Positions 25,008 through 33,767 of a stretch of 64,000 bases of DNA are shown here, in pieces. The stretch covers positions 1 to 64,000 of the forward strand of contig NZ_JALDAY010000016.1 in assembly GCF_022698165.1 (NCBI RefSeq). Reading direction: 5' to 3'. This DNA comes from Streptomyces cylindrosporus (GTDB lineage: Bacteria; Actinomycetota; Actinomycetes; Streptomycetales; Streptomycetaceae). The notes beneath the pieces were generated by a model that was not told where the DNA came from, made no database searches, and saw nothing but the letters and a program-made list of their open reading frames with translations. Numbering within the stretch: position 1 is the stretch's first letter; every line of letters begins with the position of its first letter. A program made the translations under genes and the position numbers.

Positions 25008-25076
25008 GCGACGCCGTTCTCCCCGGCGGGGCGGTCGCTGTCTCAGCGCACTACCAACGGGTACTCTCATCGCGAT

Positions 25077-26234
25077 ATGAGCACCGAGAACCTTCCCCAG
25101 AGCCCTGAGCAGCCCGCCCGCAAGCCGCGCGTGGCCGTCGTGTTCGGCGGCCGCAGCTCCGAACACGGGATCTCCGTGGTCACCGCCGGCGCCGTGCTGC
25201 GTGCCATCGACCGGACGAAGTACGACGTCCTGCCGATCGGCATCACCCGGGAAGGCCGCTGGATGCTCACGGCCGACGAGCCCGACCGCATGGCGATCGC
25301 CGACCGCCGCACCCCCGAGGTCGACGACCTCGCGGAGTCCAGCGAGGGCGGCGTGGTGCTCCCCGTCGACCCGGCGAGCCGCGAAGTCGTCTACAGCGAA
25401 CCGGGATCGGTGCCCAAGGCGCTCGGCGAGATCGACGTCGTCTTCCCGGTGCTGCACGGCCCGTACGGCGAGGACGGCACCCTCCAGGGCCTGCTGGAGC
25501 TCTCCGGTGTCCCGTACGTGGGTTCGGGCGTGCTCGCCTCGGCCGTCGGCCAGGACAAGGAGTACATGAAGCGGGTGTTCACCTCCTTCGGGCTCAAGGT
25601 CGGCCCGTATGTGGTGATCCGGCCGCGCGAGTGGGAGCTGGACGAGTCCGCCGCCCGCAAGAAGATCGTCGACCTGGCCGGCGACCACGGCTGGCCGCTG
25701 TTCGTGAAGCCGGCGCGCGCGGGTTCCTCGATCGGCATCACCAAGGTCGACGACCTCTCCGGGCTCGACGAGGCGATCGCCGAGGCGCAGCGGCACGACC
25801 CGAAGATCCTGGTCGAGGCGGCGCTCCGGGGCCGCGAGATCGAGTGCGGGGTGCTGGAGTTCGCGGACGGGCCGCGGGCGAGCGTGCCCTCGGAGATCCC
25901 GCCGGCCCAGGCGCACGCCTACTACGACTTCGAGGCCAAGTACATCGACTCGACGCCGGGCATCGTGCCGGCGCCGCTCACGCCGGAGCAGACCGCCGAG
26001 GTGCGGCGCCTCGCGGTGGACGCCTTCGAGGCCGCGTCCTGCGAGGGCCTGGTCCGCGCGGACTTCTTCCTCACCGAGGACGACGAGTTCGTCATCAACG
26101 AGATCAACACCATGCCGGGCATGACACCGATCTCGATGTACCCGCAGATGTGGGCGGCGAGCGGAATCAGCTACCCGGAGCTGGTGGACCGGCTCATCCA
26201 GGCGGCGCTGCGCCGCTCCACCGGACTTCGCTGA
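25077..26234 (+). CDS. ddlA: D-alanine--D-alanine ligase
   Basis: 385-aa ATP-grasp ligase forming the D-Ala-D-Ala dipeptide for peptidoglycan. N-terminal GGRSSEHGISVVTAG, mid-domain HGPYGEDGTLQGLLEL, ATP-binding PLFVKPARAGSSIGITKV and metal-binding VINEINTMPGMTPISMYP are all intact. ATG start without a clear Shine-Dalgarno. TACTCT (25062-25067) just upstream could be a -10 element giving a very short leader. No van-type neighbours, so this is the housekeeping enzyme. Confidence 0.96.
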   Translation: MSTENLPQSPEQPARKPRVAVVFGGRSSEHGISVVTAGAVLRAIDRTKYDVLPIGITREGRWMLTADEPDRMAIADRRTPEVDDLAESSEGGVVLPVDPASREVVYSEPGSVPKALGEIDVVFPVLHGPYGEDGTLQGLLELSGVPYVGSGVLASAVGQDKEYMKRVFTSFGLKVGPYVVIRPREWELDESAARKKIVDLAGDHGWPLFVKPARAGSSIGITKVDDLSGLDEAIAEAQRHDPKILVEAALRGREIECGVLEFADGPRASVPSEIPPAQAHAYYDFEAKYIDSTPGIVPAPLTPEQTAEVRRLAVDAFEAASCEGLVRADFFLTEDDEFVINEINTMPGMTPISMYPQMWAASGISYPELVDRLIQAALRRSTGLR

Positions 26235-26235
26235 C

Positions 26236-26718
26236 CTAGTCGGCGATCCCTTCGGGGATCGCCTTCTTTATCGCCGGGGCCAGATCCACCAACGGCGCCA
26301 TGCCGTCCCCCGTGCGGTCCTTCGGGATGGTCACCTCGACGTACGCCCTGCGCAGGGTCGTCGTGAAGCGGAACGACCCGTCGCTCTGCTTCTCCAGCAG
26401 CCAGCCCACGCCGTTGACCTCGACGCCGTCGGCCTCCGGGTCGCTCATCTTCGCGGGCCGCTCGACACCGCAGCGCAGTATGATCGCCGGGTTCCCCCAG
26501 CCCGCGGTCAGCGCGGACGCGGGCTCGGGATCCCGGCGGCCTTGACCGTCGACCTTGGCCGGCACCACCTTGTCCAGGTTCCGGCACAGCTCGGCGACCT
26601 TCGTACCCGGCGAGGGAACCGCGGCCCGGGCACTGTCGTCTGCTGATGAGCAGCCCGCGACCGTGATCAGCAGGGCGAGCACGGGCAGGCCGATGAGCCG
26701 GTGACGGAAGAAGTTCAC
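26236..26718 (-). CDS. DUF3515 lipoprotein
   Basis: 160-aa secreted lipoprotein. N-terminal signal MNFFRHRLIGLPVLALLITVAGC has lipobox VAGC with the modified Cys at residue 23. The mature DUF3515 domain contains LCRNLDKVVPAKV, GWGNPAIILRCGV and YVEVTIPKDR. The function of the family is unknown; it is widespread in actinobacteria next to ddl/thiL. ATG start at 26718. Its final codons double as the ddlA terminator. Confidence 0.88.
   Translation of the reverse strand: MNFFRHRLIGLPVLALLITVAGCSSADDSARAAVPSPGTKVAELCRNLDKVVPAKVDGQGRRDPEPASALTAGWGNPAIILRCGVERPAKMSDPEADGVEVNGVGWLLEKQSDGSFRFTTTLRRAYVEVTIPKDRTGDGMAPLVDLAPAIKKAIPEGIAD
26242..26263 (+). terminator. ddlA terminator inside the 3' end of the convergent gene
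   Basis: 9-bp perfect stem (26242-26250 with 26255-26263), UUCG tetraloop, followed by TTCTTTATC. It starts 8 nt after the ddlA stop and lies in the last codons of the DUF3515 gene on the other strand. Confidence 0.8.
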
Positions 26719-26738
26719 CGGCCAAGGGTAGACGGGGG

Positions 26739-26972
26739 CTACAGATGCACGACCGGGCAGGTCAGTGTGCGGGTGATGCCGTCCACTTGCTGGACCTTCG
26801 CGACCACCATGCGGCCGAGGTCGTCCACGGTGTCGGCCTGTGCCCGCACGATCACGTCATAGGGTCCTGTCACGTCCTCGGCCTGGATCACCCCAGGAAT
26901 CTTGCTGATCGTCTCGGCGACGGTCGACGCTTTGCCGACCTCCGTCTGGATCAGGATGTACGCCTGTACCAC
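26739..26972 (-). CDS. Lrp/AsnC-type ligand-binding domain protein (no HTH)
   Basis: 77-aa stand-alone RAM (AsnC_trans_reg) domain: QAYILIQTEVGKASTVAETISKIPGV and VTGPYDVIVRAQADTVDDLG, ending ITRTLTCPVVHL. The DNA-binding domain of Lrp is absent, so it may bind an amino acid or modulate a full-length Lrp. GTG at 26970-26972 has GGAGG 4-5 nt upstream. The frame extends upstream with Pro/Arg-rich sequence that was rejected. It lies 20 nt upstream of the DUF3515 gene on the same strand. Confidence 0.88.
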   Translation of the reverse strand: MVQAYILIQTEVGKASTVAETISKIPGVIQAEDVTGPYDVIVRAQADTVDDLGRMVVAKVQQVDGITRTLTCPVVHL

Positions 26973-27169
26973 GGAACCTCCAGGGCGGCCACGAGGATCA
27001 TGTGGGGAAAAGGAACGCCACGGTATCGCGTCGCCGCTCGCCGCGGGGAGACCCGGGGCCCCCGCGCCGGGGTGCCGGGACGACACGGGTTGACGGATGT
27101 CTCGACCGTATCGAGGACACTGGTGACGCGCGACCGGGCACGGCAAGGGACAGAAGGGGAGCAAGGGCA

Positions 27170-28135
27170 ATGAAGGGCACTGTTGGTGAGCTCGGGGAGT
27201 TCGGGCTCATCAGGGAGCTCACCTCCCGTCTCACCACCACCTCGGCGGTCCGGGTCGGCCCCGGCGACGACGCCGCGGTGGTCGCCGCGCCCGACCGAAG
27301 GGTCGTGGCGTCCACCGACATCCTCCTGGAGGGCCGGCACTTCCGCCGCGACTGGTCCACGGCCTACGACGTGGGCCGCAAGGCCGCCGCCCAGAACCTC
27401 GCGGACATCGCCGCCATGGGCGCCGTACCGACCGCCCTGCTGCTCGGCCTGGTCGTCCCCGCCGAACTCCCGGTGACCTGGCCCAGCGAGCTGATGGACG
27501 GGCTGCGCGACGAGTGCCAGGTGGCGGGCGCGTCGGTGGTGGGCGGCGATGTCGTACGAGGCGACACGATCATGGTGTCGATCACCGCGCTCGGCGATCT
27601 GCGCAACCAGGAGCCGATCACCCGGGCCGGCGCCCAGCCCGGCGACCTCGTCGCGGTGACCGGCTGGCTGGGCTGGTCCGCGGCCGGGTACGCGGTGCTC
27701 TCCCGCGGCTTCCGCTCGCCGCGCGCCTTCGTGGAGGCGCACCGGCGCCCCGAGCCGCCGTACCACGCGGGACCGGCGGCGGCCGGGCTCGGTGCCACGG
27801 CCATGTGCGACGTCAGCGACGGGCTGATCGCCGACCTCGGGCACATCGCCGAGGCCAGCAAGGTCCGCATCGACATCCGCTCCGGCGCGATCGACATCCC
27901 GTCCCAGATGAACGACATCGGGCAGGCCGTCGGCGTCGACCCGATGCAGTGGGTGCTGACCGGGGGAGAGGACCACGCGATCGTGGCGACCTTCCCGCCG
28001 GACGTGAAGCTGCCGGCCCGCTGGAAGGTGATCGGCGAGGTGCTCAACCCGTCGGCGCTGCCCCAGGTGACGGTGGACGGGGCGCCGTGGACGAGCAAGG
28101 GCGGCTGGGACCACTTCGGGGACATCGAGTCGTGA
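27170..28135 (+). CDS. thiL: Thiamine-monophosphate kinase
   Basis: 321-aa PurM-fold kinase converting thiamine monophosphate to the pyrophosphate. Motifs: GPGDDAAVV (residues 31-39), STDILLEGRHFRRD, KAAAQNLADIAAMGA, VVGGDVVRGD, CDVSDGLIADLGH and LTGGEDHAIVAT. ATG at 27170 has AAGGGGAGCAAGGG upstream. The TGA overlaps the thiD GTG, giving translational coupling. Divergent from the Lrp-domain gene. Confidence 0.95.
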   Translation: MKGTVGELGEFGLIRELTSRLTTTSAVRVGPGDDAAVVAAPDRRVVASTDILLEGRHFRRDWSTAYDVGRKAAAQNLADIAAMGAVPTALLLGLVVPAELPVTWPSELMDGLRDECQVAGASVVGGDVVRGDTIMVSITALGDLRNQEPITRAGAQPGDLVAVTGWLGWSAAGYAVLSRGFRSPRAFVEAHRRPEPPYHAGPAAAGLGATAMCDVSDGLIADLGHIAEASKVRIDIRSGAIDIPSQMNDIGQAVGVDPMQWVLTGGEDHAIVATFPPDVKLPARWKVIGEVLNPSALPQVTVDGAPWTSKGGWDHFGDIES

Positions 28136-28932
28136 AGCCCCGCGTTCTGACGGTGGCCGGCTCCGACTCCGGTGGAGGGGCCGGAATCCAGGCCGACTTG
28201 AAGACCATGCTCGCGCTCGGCGTGCACGGCATGAGCGTGATCACGGCGGTCACGGCCCAGAACTCCCTTGGTGTGCAGGGGGCTTGGCCGCTGCCGGTCG
28301 AGGCGGTGCGGGCGCAGTACCGGAGTGTCGTCGACGACATCGGCGTACAGGCCGTCAAGACGGGGATGCTGGCGTCCGCCGAACTCGTCGACGCGGTCGC
28401 CGAGTTGATCGCCGGTACGGACGCTCCGGCGGTCGTCGACCCGGTGGGCGTCTCCAAGCACGGGGACTCCCTGCTGGCCGCGGAGGCGCTTGACTCCGTG
28501 CGCCGGCGCCTGCTCCCGGTCGCCACCGTCGCCACGCCGAACCTCGACGAGGTGGCCCAACTCACCGGAGTACAGGTCGAGTCGGAGGAGCAGCTGCGGG
28601 AGGCCGCGGCGGCCGTGCTGGCGTACGGGCCGACGTGGGTCCTCGTCAAGGGCGGTCATCTGCCCGGTGACGCGGTCGACTTGCTCACCGACGGCAGTCA
28701 GGAGCACTGGTTCCGTGCTCCCCGTCTCGACAACCGGCACACGCACGGCACGGGCTGCACCCTCGCGTCCGCGATCGCGTCGCAGCTCGCGAGGGGGCGG
28801 TCCGTGCCGGAGGCGGTGGCGGCGGCCAAGGAGTACGTCACCGGGGCGATCGCCGCCGGGTTCGCGCTCGGCGGGGGGATCGGGCCCGTGGACCACGGCT
28901 GGGCCCTTACGCGGGGTACTCGGGGAGCTTGA
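28132..28932 (+). CDS. thiD: Hydroxymethylpyrimidine/phosphomethylpyrimidine kinase
   Basis: 266-aa ribokinase-fold ThiD carrying out both HMP phosphorylations for thiamine synthesis. Signatures: LTVAGSDSGGGAGIQADLKT (residues 6-25), VKTGMLASAEL, VVDPVGVSKHGDSLL, TPNLDEVAQLTG, VLVKGGHL and catalytic THGTGCTLASAIAS. GTG start within the thiL stop. Its last 26 nt overlap the convergent monooxygenase gene. Confidence 0.95.
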   Translation: MKPRVLTVAGSDSGGGAGIQADLKTMLALGVHGMSVITAVTAQNSLGVQGAWPLPVEAVRAQYRSVVDDIGVQAVKTGMLASAELVDAVAELIAGTDAPAVVDPVGVSKHGDSLLAAEALDSVRRRLLPVATVATPNLDEVAQLTGVQVESEEQLREAAAAVLAYGPTWVLVKGGHLPGDAVDLLTDGSQEHWFRAPRLDNRHTHGTGCTLASAIASQLARGRSVPEAVAAAKEYVTGAIAAGFALGGGIGPVDHGWALTRGTRGA

Positions 28933-30160
28933 TGGCGGTCGCCGCCTTCACGGTGATCTTCTTGAAGAAGGCGGCCAGCGGGCGGGAGGCCAGCAGCCGG
29001 TACATGCGGTCCCGGCTGCGGATGCGCCGCTCGGTGGGCGGCGCGAAGAACGGGCCCGCGTTGCCCGAGGTCTTCTGGCAGCCCTTGGCGAAGTCGGTGA
29101 TCCGGGCCTCGTAGGCGGCGAACGCCGTACGGTGGTCCCCGCCCGCGAGCGCCAGCTCACCGGCGAGGACGTACGAGCCGACGACCGCCACGCCCGTCCC
29201 CATGCCGCCCATGGTCGCCCCGTAGCCCGCGTCCCCGAGGAGCGCCACGCGCCCCTTGGTGAGCCGGTCGACGTGGATCTGGGCGATCGCGTCGAAGTAG
29301 AGGTCGTCGGTCTCCTCGAGGGCCTTGAGGGCGGCCGGGACCTCCCAGCCCATACCGGCGAACCGCTCCATGAGGATCCGTTTCTGCGCCGTGAGGTCCC
29401 TGCGGTCGTACGAGAGCTGCTCGGACCGGAAGCACAGCAGGGCGTGCGAGCGCTCCGGATCGCCGTCGTAGTTGGCGATGACGATGGCGCGGCCGGGTTC
29501 GCTGTAGACGCGGCCCGTGCGGTCCAGGCCCAGGTGGTTGGGGACCTCGAAGCCGGCCACGTAGTGGTCGAAGAAGCGCAGGTAACGCGACTCGTCGCCG
29601 AAGGCGAGCCGACGGGTGTGGGAGTGCAGTCCGTCCGCGCCGACGACCAGGTCGAAGCGGCGCGCGGGGCCCTTCTCGAAGGTGACGTCGACGCCGTCGC
29701 CCGTGTCGGTGAGCGTGGCGATCGAGTCGCCGAACACGTACTCGACGCGGTCGCGGGTGCGCTCGTACATGATCCGCGCGAGCTCGCCCCGGAAGATCTC
29801 GACGTCGCCGCTCATCATCTCCGAGGGCAGGTCCACCTTCGGGGAGCCGTCCGCGTCGACGACCGTCTGACGGCCCATGTGCGTCTGGCGGGCGTGGATG
29901 TCGTCCCAGATACCCATGTCGGTGAGGACCCTGCGGTGGACATGGCCGCGGAAGTCGACCGCGAAGCCGCCGCCGCGCAGCTCCGGCGCCTTCTCGACGA
30001 CGGTGACGCGGGCGCCGTAGCGGAGCAGGTTGAGGGCGAGGGCCGGGCCGGCGACGCTGGCGCCGGAGATGAGGACGTTCAGGTGGGCGAGGCTCCGCGC
30101 GTTCGTCGTGCCCTGCGTGTTCGTGCTCTGCGTGTTGTTCGTGCTGGGTGTCTTCGTCAT
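28907..30160 (-). CDS. FAD-dependent aromatic-type monooxygenase
   Basis: 417-aa class A flavoprotein monooxygenase. FAD/Rossmann motif VLISGASVAGPALALNLLRYGARVTVVEK is at about residues 29-57, the DG motif is VVGADGLHSHTRRLAF, and the GD motif is RVALLGDAGYGATMGGMGTGVA. Such enzymes hydroxylate phenols or polyketides or inactivate drugs such as tetracycline or rifampicin; the substrate here is unknown. ATG at 30160 follows a 20-residue Asn/Thr-rich N-terminus. It lies 34 nt downstream of the SARP-like regulator on the same strand. The pair separates thiD from rpmB and looks like an accessory insertion. Confidence 0.88.
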   Translation of the reverse strand: MTKTPSTNNTQSTNTQGTTNARSLAHLNVLISGASVAGPALALNLLRYGARVTVVEKAPELRGGGFAVDFRGHVHRRVLTDMGIWDDIHARQTHMGRQTVVDADGSPKVDLPSEMMSGDVEIFRGELARIMYERTRDRVEYVFGDSIATLTDTGDGVDVTFEKGPARRFDLVVGADGLHSHTRRLAFGDESRYLRFFDHYVAGFEVPNHLGLDRTGRVYSEPGRAIVIANYDGDPERSHALLCFRSEQLSYDRRDLTAQKRILMERFAGMGWEVPAALKALEETDDLYFDAIAQIHVDRLTKGRVALLGDAGYGATMGGMGTGVAVVGSYVLAGELALAGGDHRTAFAAYEARITDFAKGCQKTSGNAGPFFAPPTERRIRSRDRMYRLLASRPLAAFFKKITVKAATAIKLPEYPA

Positions 30161-30194
30161 GGGTCGAGCTTCGGCGGCGGCGCTGACCGTCCTC

Positions 30195-33100
30195 CTACCG
30201 TTCGCTGACCGCCGCTGACCGCAGGCTCCGGCCCTGCTCGAAGGCCTCCTCGTAGGCCGCGGGCGACAGTTTCGCGCGTACGTCCCGCTCCACTCGTACG
30301 ACATCGGGGTCGCCCTCGACCCGGCCGCCCCGCAGGCCCGCCCCGGCGCCGAGCAGCACGGCGGCCCGCTCCGGGGACTCGGCGACCGCGGCCAACGCCT
30401 CCGCGGTGTCGGCGAGTTCGAGGACGCCGGGACCCTCGGTGGCGAGCTCGGCGGCCTGCCGGAACCAGTCGCGGGCCTCCTCGGTGCGGCCCTCGGCGGC
30501 GGCCGTACGGCCGAGCCCGATGAGGCCCCGGACGGTCTCGCCGACGCTGAACCAGTTGGCGGCGCACTCCTGGAGGGCGTTCTCGTAGTGCACGCGCGCG
30601 CGTGCCGTGTCCCCGGCCAGCCGGGCCGTGTCGCCGAGGCCGCGCCGGGCGCCCGCCGCCTTGTCGGGGAGCCCGGCGCCACGCGCGAGCGTCAGCGCCT
30701 CCTCGAAGTGGGCCTCGGCGCCGGCCCCGTCGCCCAGGTGCAGCAGCACGGTGCCCCGGGTGCGCAGCACGTCGGCGGTCTCCTCCGGCGCGGCCAGCTC
30801 CCGTACGTGCGCCAGCCCTTCGTCGAGCAGCTCCAGGGCGCGCTCGGACTCACCGCGCGCGTGGGCGAACATGCCGAGCGGGTCGAGGCAGTTGGCCATG
30901 CCCCAGCGGTCCCCGGTGGCCCGGTATCCCGCGAGCGCCCGGGTGAAGCACTCCTCGGACTCCCGCGGCCGGCCCGCGAACTGCGCCCGGAAGCCGAGGC
31001 CCACGTCGAGCAGGGCGTTCGCCCAGGGCGAGCCGCCCGCCAAGGCGCGGGCGTGCGCGTCGACGGCGGGCCGGGGACCGGCCGCGACCGCCCACAGCAC
31101 GAGGATGTACGGCAGCCGCAACGGCCCCTGACACGCGTTCAGGATCGCGTCCACGCGCGCGATGAGTTCCGGCTCCTCGCCCGCGCCGGAGAGCGCGTTG
31201 ATCGCGCACAGGACGTACTCCTCCTCCAGGCCCGGCGGTGGCGCGTCCCCCACGGCGGTCAGCAACTCCCGTGCTGTCGCCACCCGTTCGCCGTACACGC
31301 CGCGCAGCCGCCAGAACCAGGAGAGCGGTCCCATGAGGCGCAGGGCCCCGCCGGTGTCGTGGCGCGCGAGGTGACGGAGCGCGGCGTCCAGATTGCCGTG
31401 CTCGGCGGTGAGCCGGGCGAGCCAGGGCAGTTGTTCCGCGCCGCGCAGCCGGGGCTCGGCCTCCTCGGCGAGCCTCAGGAAGTAGGCGGCGTGCGCGTCC
31501 TTGAGGTCCGGTGGGTCCTCCGCGGCGAACGCCCGGATCGTCTCCAGCATCCGGTAGCGCCCCTCGGGCACGTCGGCGGACGCCACGAACTCCACGAAGG
31601 ACTTCTCGACCAGCGAGGCGAGCACGTCCTCCGGATACGGCAGCCCGCACACCGCCTCGATCGCCTCCAGCGTCGCGCCCCCGGAGAACACCGTCAGCCG
31701 CCGCGCCAGTTCCCGCTCCTCCTCGTCCAGCAGCTCCCAGCTCCACTCCACGACGGCGCGCAGGGTGCGGTGCCGGGGTGCCTTGGAGCGGTCGCCCCGG
31801 GACAGCAGCCGGAACCGGTCGTCGAGGCGGTCGGCGAGCTCGTCCGGGGTGAGGGTCCGCAGCCGGGCCGCGGCGAGCTCGATGGCGAGGGGGAGCCCGT
31901 CGAGGGCGGCACAGATGTCGCCCACGCGCGCGTGGCCGTCGAAACCGGGGCGCACGGCCCGGGCCCGGTCCAGGAACAGCGCGGTCGCCGGCTCCGGCCG
32001 CAGCGGCGGCACCGGGACCAGGACCTCACCGGTGACGCCGAGCGACTCCCGGCTGGTGGCGAGGACGCGCACGCCGGGGCAGGCGGCGAGCGTCATGGAG
32101 GCGACCCTCGCGGCGTCCTCGACGAGATGCTCACAGTTGTCGAGAACCAGCAGAACCTCACGGTCCTCCAGCGCGGCCAACAGCCTCCCGAGACCGTCGC
32201 TCGCCGGAGTGCGGAAGCCTTCGCGGACACCGAGGGCGCTCAGGACGGCGTGGGTGATGTGGCGCCCGTCGGTGAGCGGGGCGAGTTCCACGAAGCAGAC
32301 GTCGGGGGTGGGGTGGGGAGCGACCGGGTGGGGGTCTCTCACCGGCGTCGCGGAACGTGCCCGGGTGTTTGTGCCCGTCCTGGGCGAGCGGGTCGTGAGG
32401 GCGGTTGCCGCCTCGATGGCCAGGCGGGTCTTGCCTGCCCCGCCGGGGCCCGTGAGGGTGACCAGGCGGGCGTCGGTCAGGAGGGTGGCGATGCGGGTGA
32501 GTTCGGGCTCGCGGCCGACGAAGCGGGTGAGCTGGACGGGGAGGCGGGGGCGTTCGGGCCCGGTGCCCTGGAGGAGTTCCAGGTGCAGGGCGGACAGTTC
32601 GGGTGACGGGTCGGCGCCCAGCTCGTCAGCGAGGGTGCGCCGGGCCTCCTCGTACACGGTGAGCGCCTCCGCCGGCCGGCCCGCCGCGTGCAGCGCCCGC
32701 ATCAGCTGCCCGTACAGCCGCTCGCTCAGCGGATGCGCGGTCAGCAGCGCCCGCAGCTCCGGTACGAGGTCGGGACCGCCGCCGAGCGCCAGCTCCGCCT
32801 CCACGCGGTTCTGCACGGCGGCCAGCCTCAGCTCCTCGAACCGGGCGGCCTCGGCATGGGCGTCCGGGAGGTCGGGCAGGGCGGGGCCGCGCCAGAGGGC
32901 GAGTGCCTCGCGGAGCCGGTCCACGGCCAGCGCGTGATCACCGGCGTCGAGCGCTTCCCGGCCCTGCGCGGCCAGGCGCTCGAAACGGTGGGCGTCGACG
33001 CTCTCGGCGGAGGCGGTGAGACGGTAGCCCGCCGAGCCCGCCTCGATGTCCGTGTGCGGGGCCAGACGGCGGCGCAGACGGGAGATCTGGGACTGGAGGG

Positions 33101-33284
33101 CGTTGGCGGCCCCGGAGGGCGGCTCGGCGCCGTACAGGCCGTCTGTGAGGCGCTGCGTGGAGACCGCGTGACCGACGTCCAGGAGCAGGAGGGTGAGCAG
33201 GGCGCGGGGGCGGGGGCCGCCGGGGTCGACGGGGGTGCCGTCGTCGGTGCGTACCTCCAGGGGGCCCAGGATGCCGAAGCGCAT
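30195..33284 (-). CDS. SARP/AfsR-like regulator (OmpR-type DNA-binding, BTAD, NB-ARC, TPR)
   Basis: 1029-aa large regulator. Residues 1-95: OmpR/PhoB-type winged helix (MRFGILGPLEV, RALLTLLLLDVGHAVSTQRL, ALQSQISRLRRRL). 97-240: bacterial transcriptional activation domain (AHRFERLAAQGREAL to ELSALHLELL). From about 250: NB-ARC-type ATPase with P-loop GPGGAGKT (279-286) and Walker B VLLVLDN (377-383), followed by TSRESLGVTGE and GLPLAIELAAARLRTL. The C-terminal 400 residues are TPR-like helical repeats. These proteins usually activate an adjacent pathway and can respond to ATP/ADP state. The monooxygenase gene follows at 34 nt and is the obvious target. ATG start at 33284. Confidence 0.92.
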   Translation of the reverse strand: MRFGILGPLEVRTDDGTPVDPGGPRPRALLTLLLLDVGHAVSTQRLTDGLYGAEPPSGAANALQSQISRLRRRLAPHTDIEAGSAGYRLTASAESVDAHRFERLAAQGREALDAGDHALAVDRLREALALWRGPALPDLPDAHAEAARFEELRLAAVQNRVEAELALGGGPDLVPELRALLTAHPLSERLYGQLMRALHAAGRPAEALTVYEEARRTLADELGADPSPELSALHLELLQGTGPERPRLPVQLTRFVGREPELTRIATLLTDARLVTLTGPGGAGKTRLAIEAATALTTRSPRTGTNTRARSATPVRDPHPVAPHPTPDVCFVELAPLTDGRHITHAVLSALGVREGFRTPASDGLGRLLAALEDREVLLVLDNCEHLVEDAARVASMTLAACPGVRVLATSRESLGVTGEVLVPVPPLRPEPATALFLDRARAVRPGFDGHARVGDICAALDGLPLAIELAAARLRTLTPDELADRLDDRFRLLSRGDRSKAPRHRTLRAVVEWSWELLDEEERELARRLTVFSGGATLEAIEAVCGLPYPEDVLASLVEKSFVEFVASADVPEGRYRMLETIRAFAAEDPPDLKDAHAAYFLRLAEEAEPRLRGAEQLPWLARLTAEHGNLDAALRHLARHDTGGALRLMGPLSWFWRLRGVYGERVATARELLTAVGDAPPPGLEEEYVLCAINALSGAGEEPELIARVDAILNACQGPLRLPYILVLWAVAAGPRPAVDAHARALAGGSPWANALLDVGLGFRAQFAGRPRESEECFTRALAGYRATGDRWGMANCLDPLGMFAHARGESERALELLDEGLAHVRELAAPEETADVLRTRGTVLLHLGDGAGAEAHFEEALTLARGAGLPDKAAGARRGLGDTARLAGDTARARVHYENALQECAANWFSVGETVRGLIGLGRTAAAEGRTEEARDWFRQAAELATEGPGVLELADTAEALAAVAESPERAAVLLGAGAGLRGGRVEGDPDVVRVERDVRAKLSPAAYEEAFEQGRSLRSAAVSER

Positions 33285-33311
33285 GCGTACAGCTTGTCAG
33301 GTACAGCAAAA

Positions 33312-33339
33312 AGCCGGCCCACCTTCCGGTGGACCGGCT
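33312..33339 (-). terminator. rpmB terminator
   Basis: 12-bp stem with one mismatch (33312-33323 with 33328-33339) and TTCC loop. On the minus strand it is followed by TTTTTGCTG, a canonical U-tract. It lies 42 nt after the rpmB stop and 28 nt before the SARP gene start. Confidence 0.85.
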
Positions 33340-33380
33340 CGATGCAGCGAACCAGCAGTGGCCGCGCGCTTAACTGTGCG

Positions 33381-33566
33381 TCAGCGCGAGACCTTGCCGG
33401 CCTTGATGCACGAGGTGCAAGCGTTCACGCGCTTCGGCGTCCCGCCGACCACGGTACGGACGCGCTGGATGTTGGGGTTCCAGCGACGGGACGTACGGCG
33501 GTGCGAGTGCGAGATGTTGTTGCCGAAGCCCGGGCCCTTGCCGCAGACGTCGCAGTTGGCAGCCAC
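33381..33566 (-). CDS. rpmB: 50S ribosomal protein L28
   Basis: 61-aa L28. MAANCDVCGKGPGFGNNISHSHRRTSRRW-PNIQ is the typical beginning. The zinc-ribbon form (C+) is present: CxxC at residues 5-8 and again in NACTSCIKAGKV. GTG start with GGAG 6 nt upstream. Ends in a strong intrinsic terminator. Confidence 0.96.
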   Translation of the reverse strand: MAANCDVCGKGPGFGNNISHSHRRTSRRWNPNIQRVRTVVGGTPKRVNACTSCIKAGKVSR

Positions 33567-33767
33567 GGGTCACTCCAAAAGCTTCAGATGCACTTACGGT
33601 TAATCCCGGCATGCCGGGATCGAGATCTGAGATCTGAGTGGCGCTGCCAGGGGAACGGCCCGATCGGATCGGGCAACCGGAGCAGCATACAACGACTGCG
33701 CCAGTAGAACGAAACTACCATGGCTGCTCTACGCTGCGTGCAGTCCAGCAGCTCAGGGAGGCCGTAG

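Noticed and set aside
25077..26234. Glycopeptide-resistance ligase (VanA-like)
   Set aside because: No vanH/vanX neighbours, and the sequence and context fit housekeeping Ddl beside gpsA and thiL.
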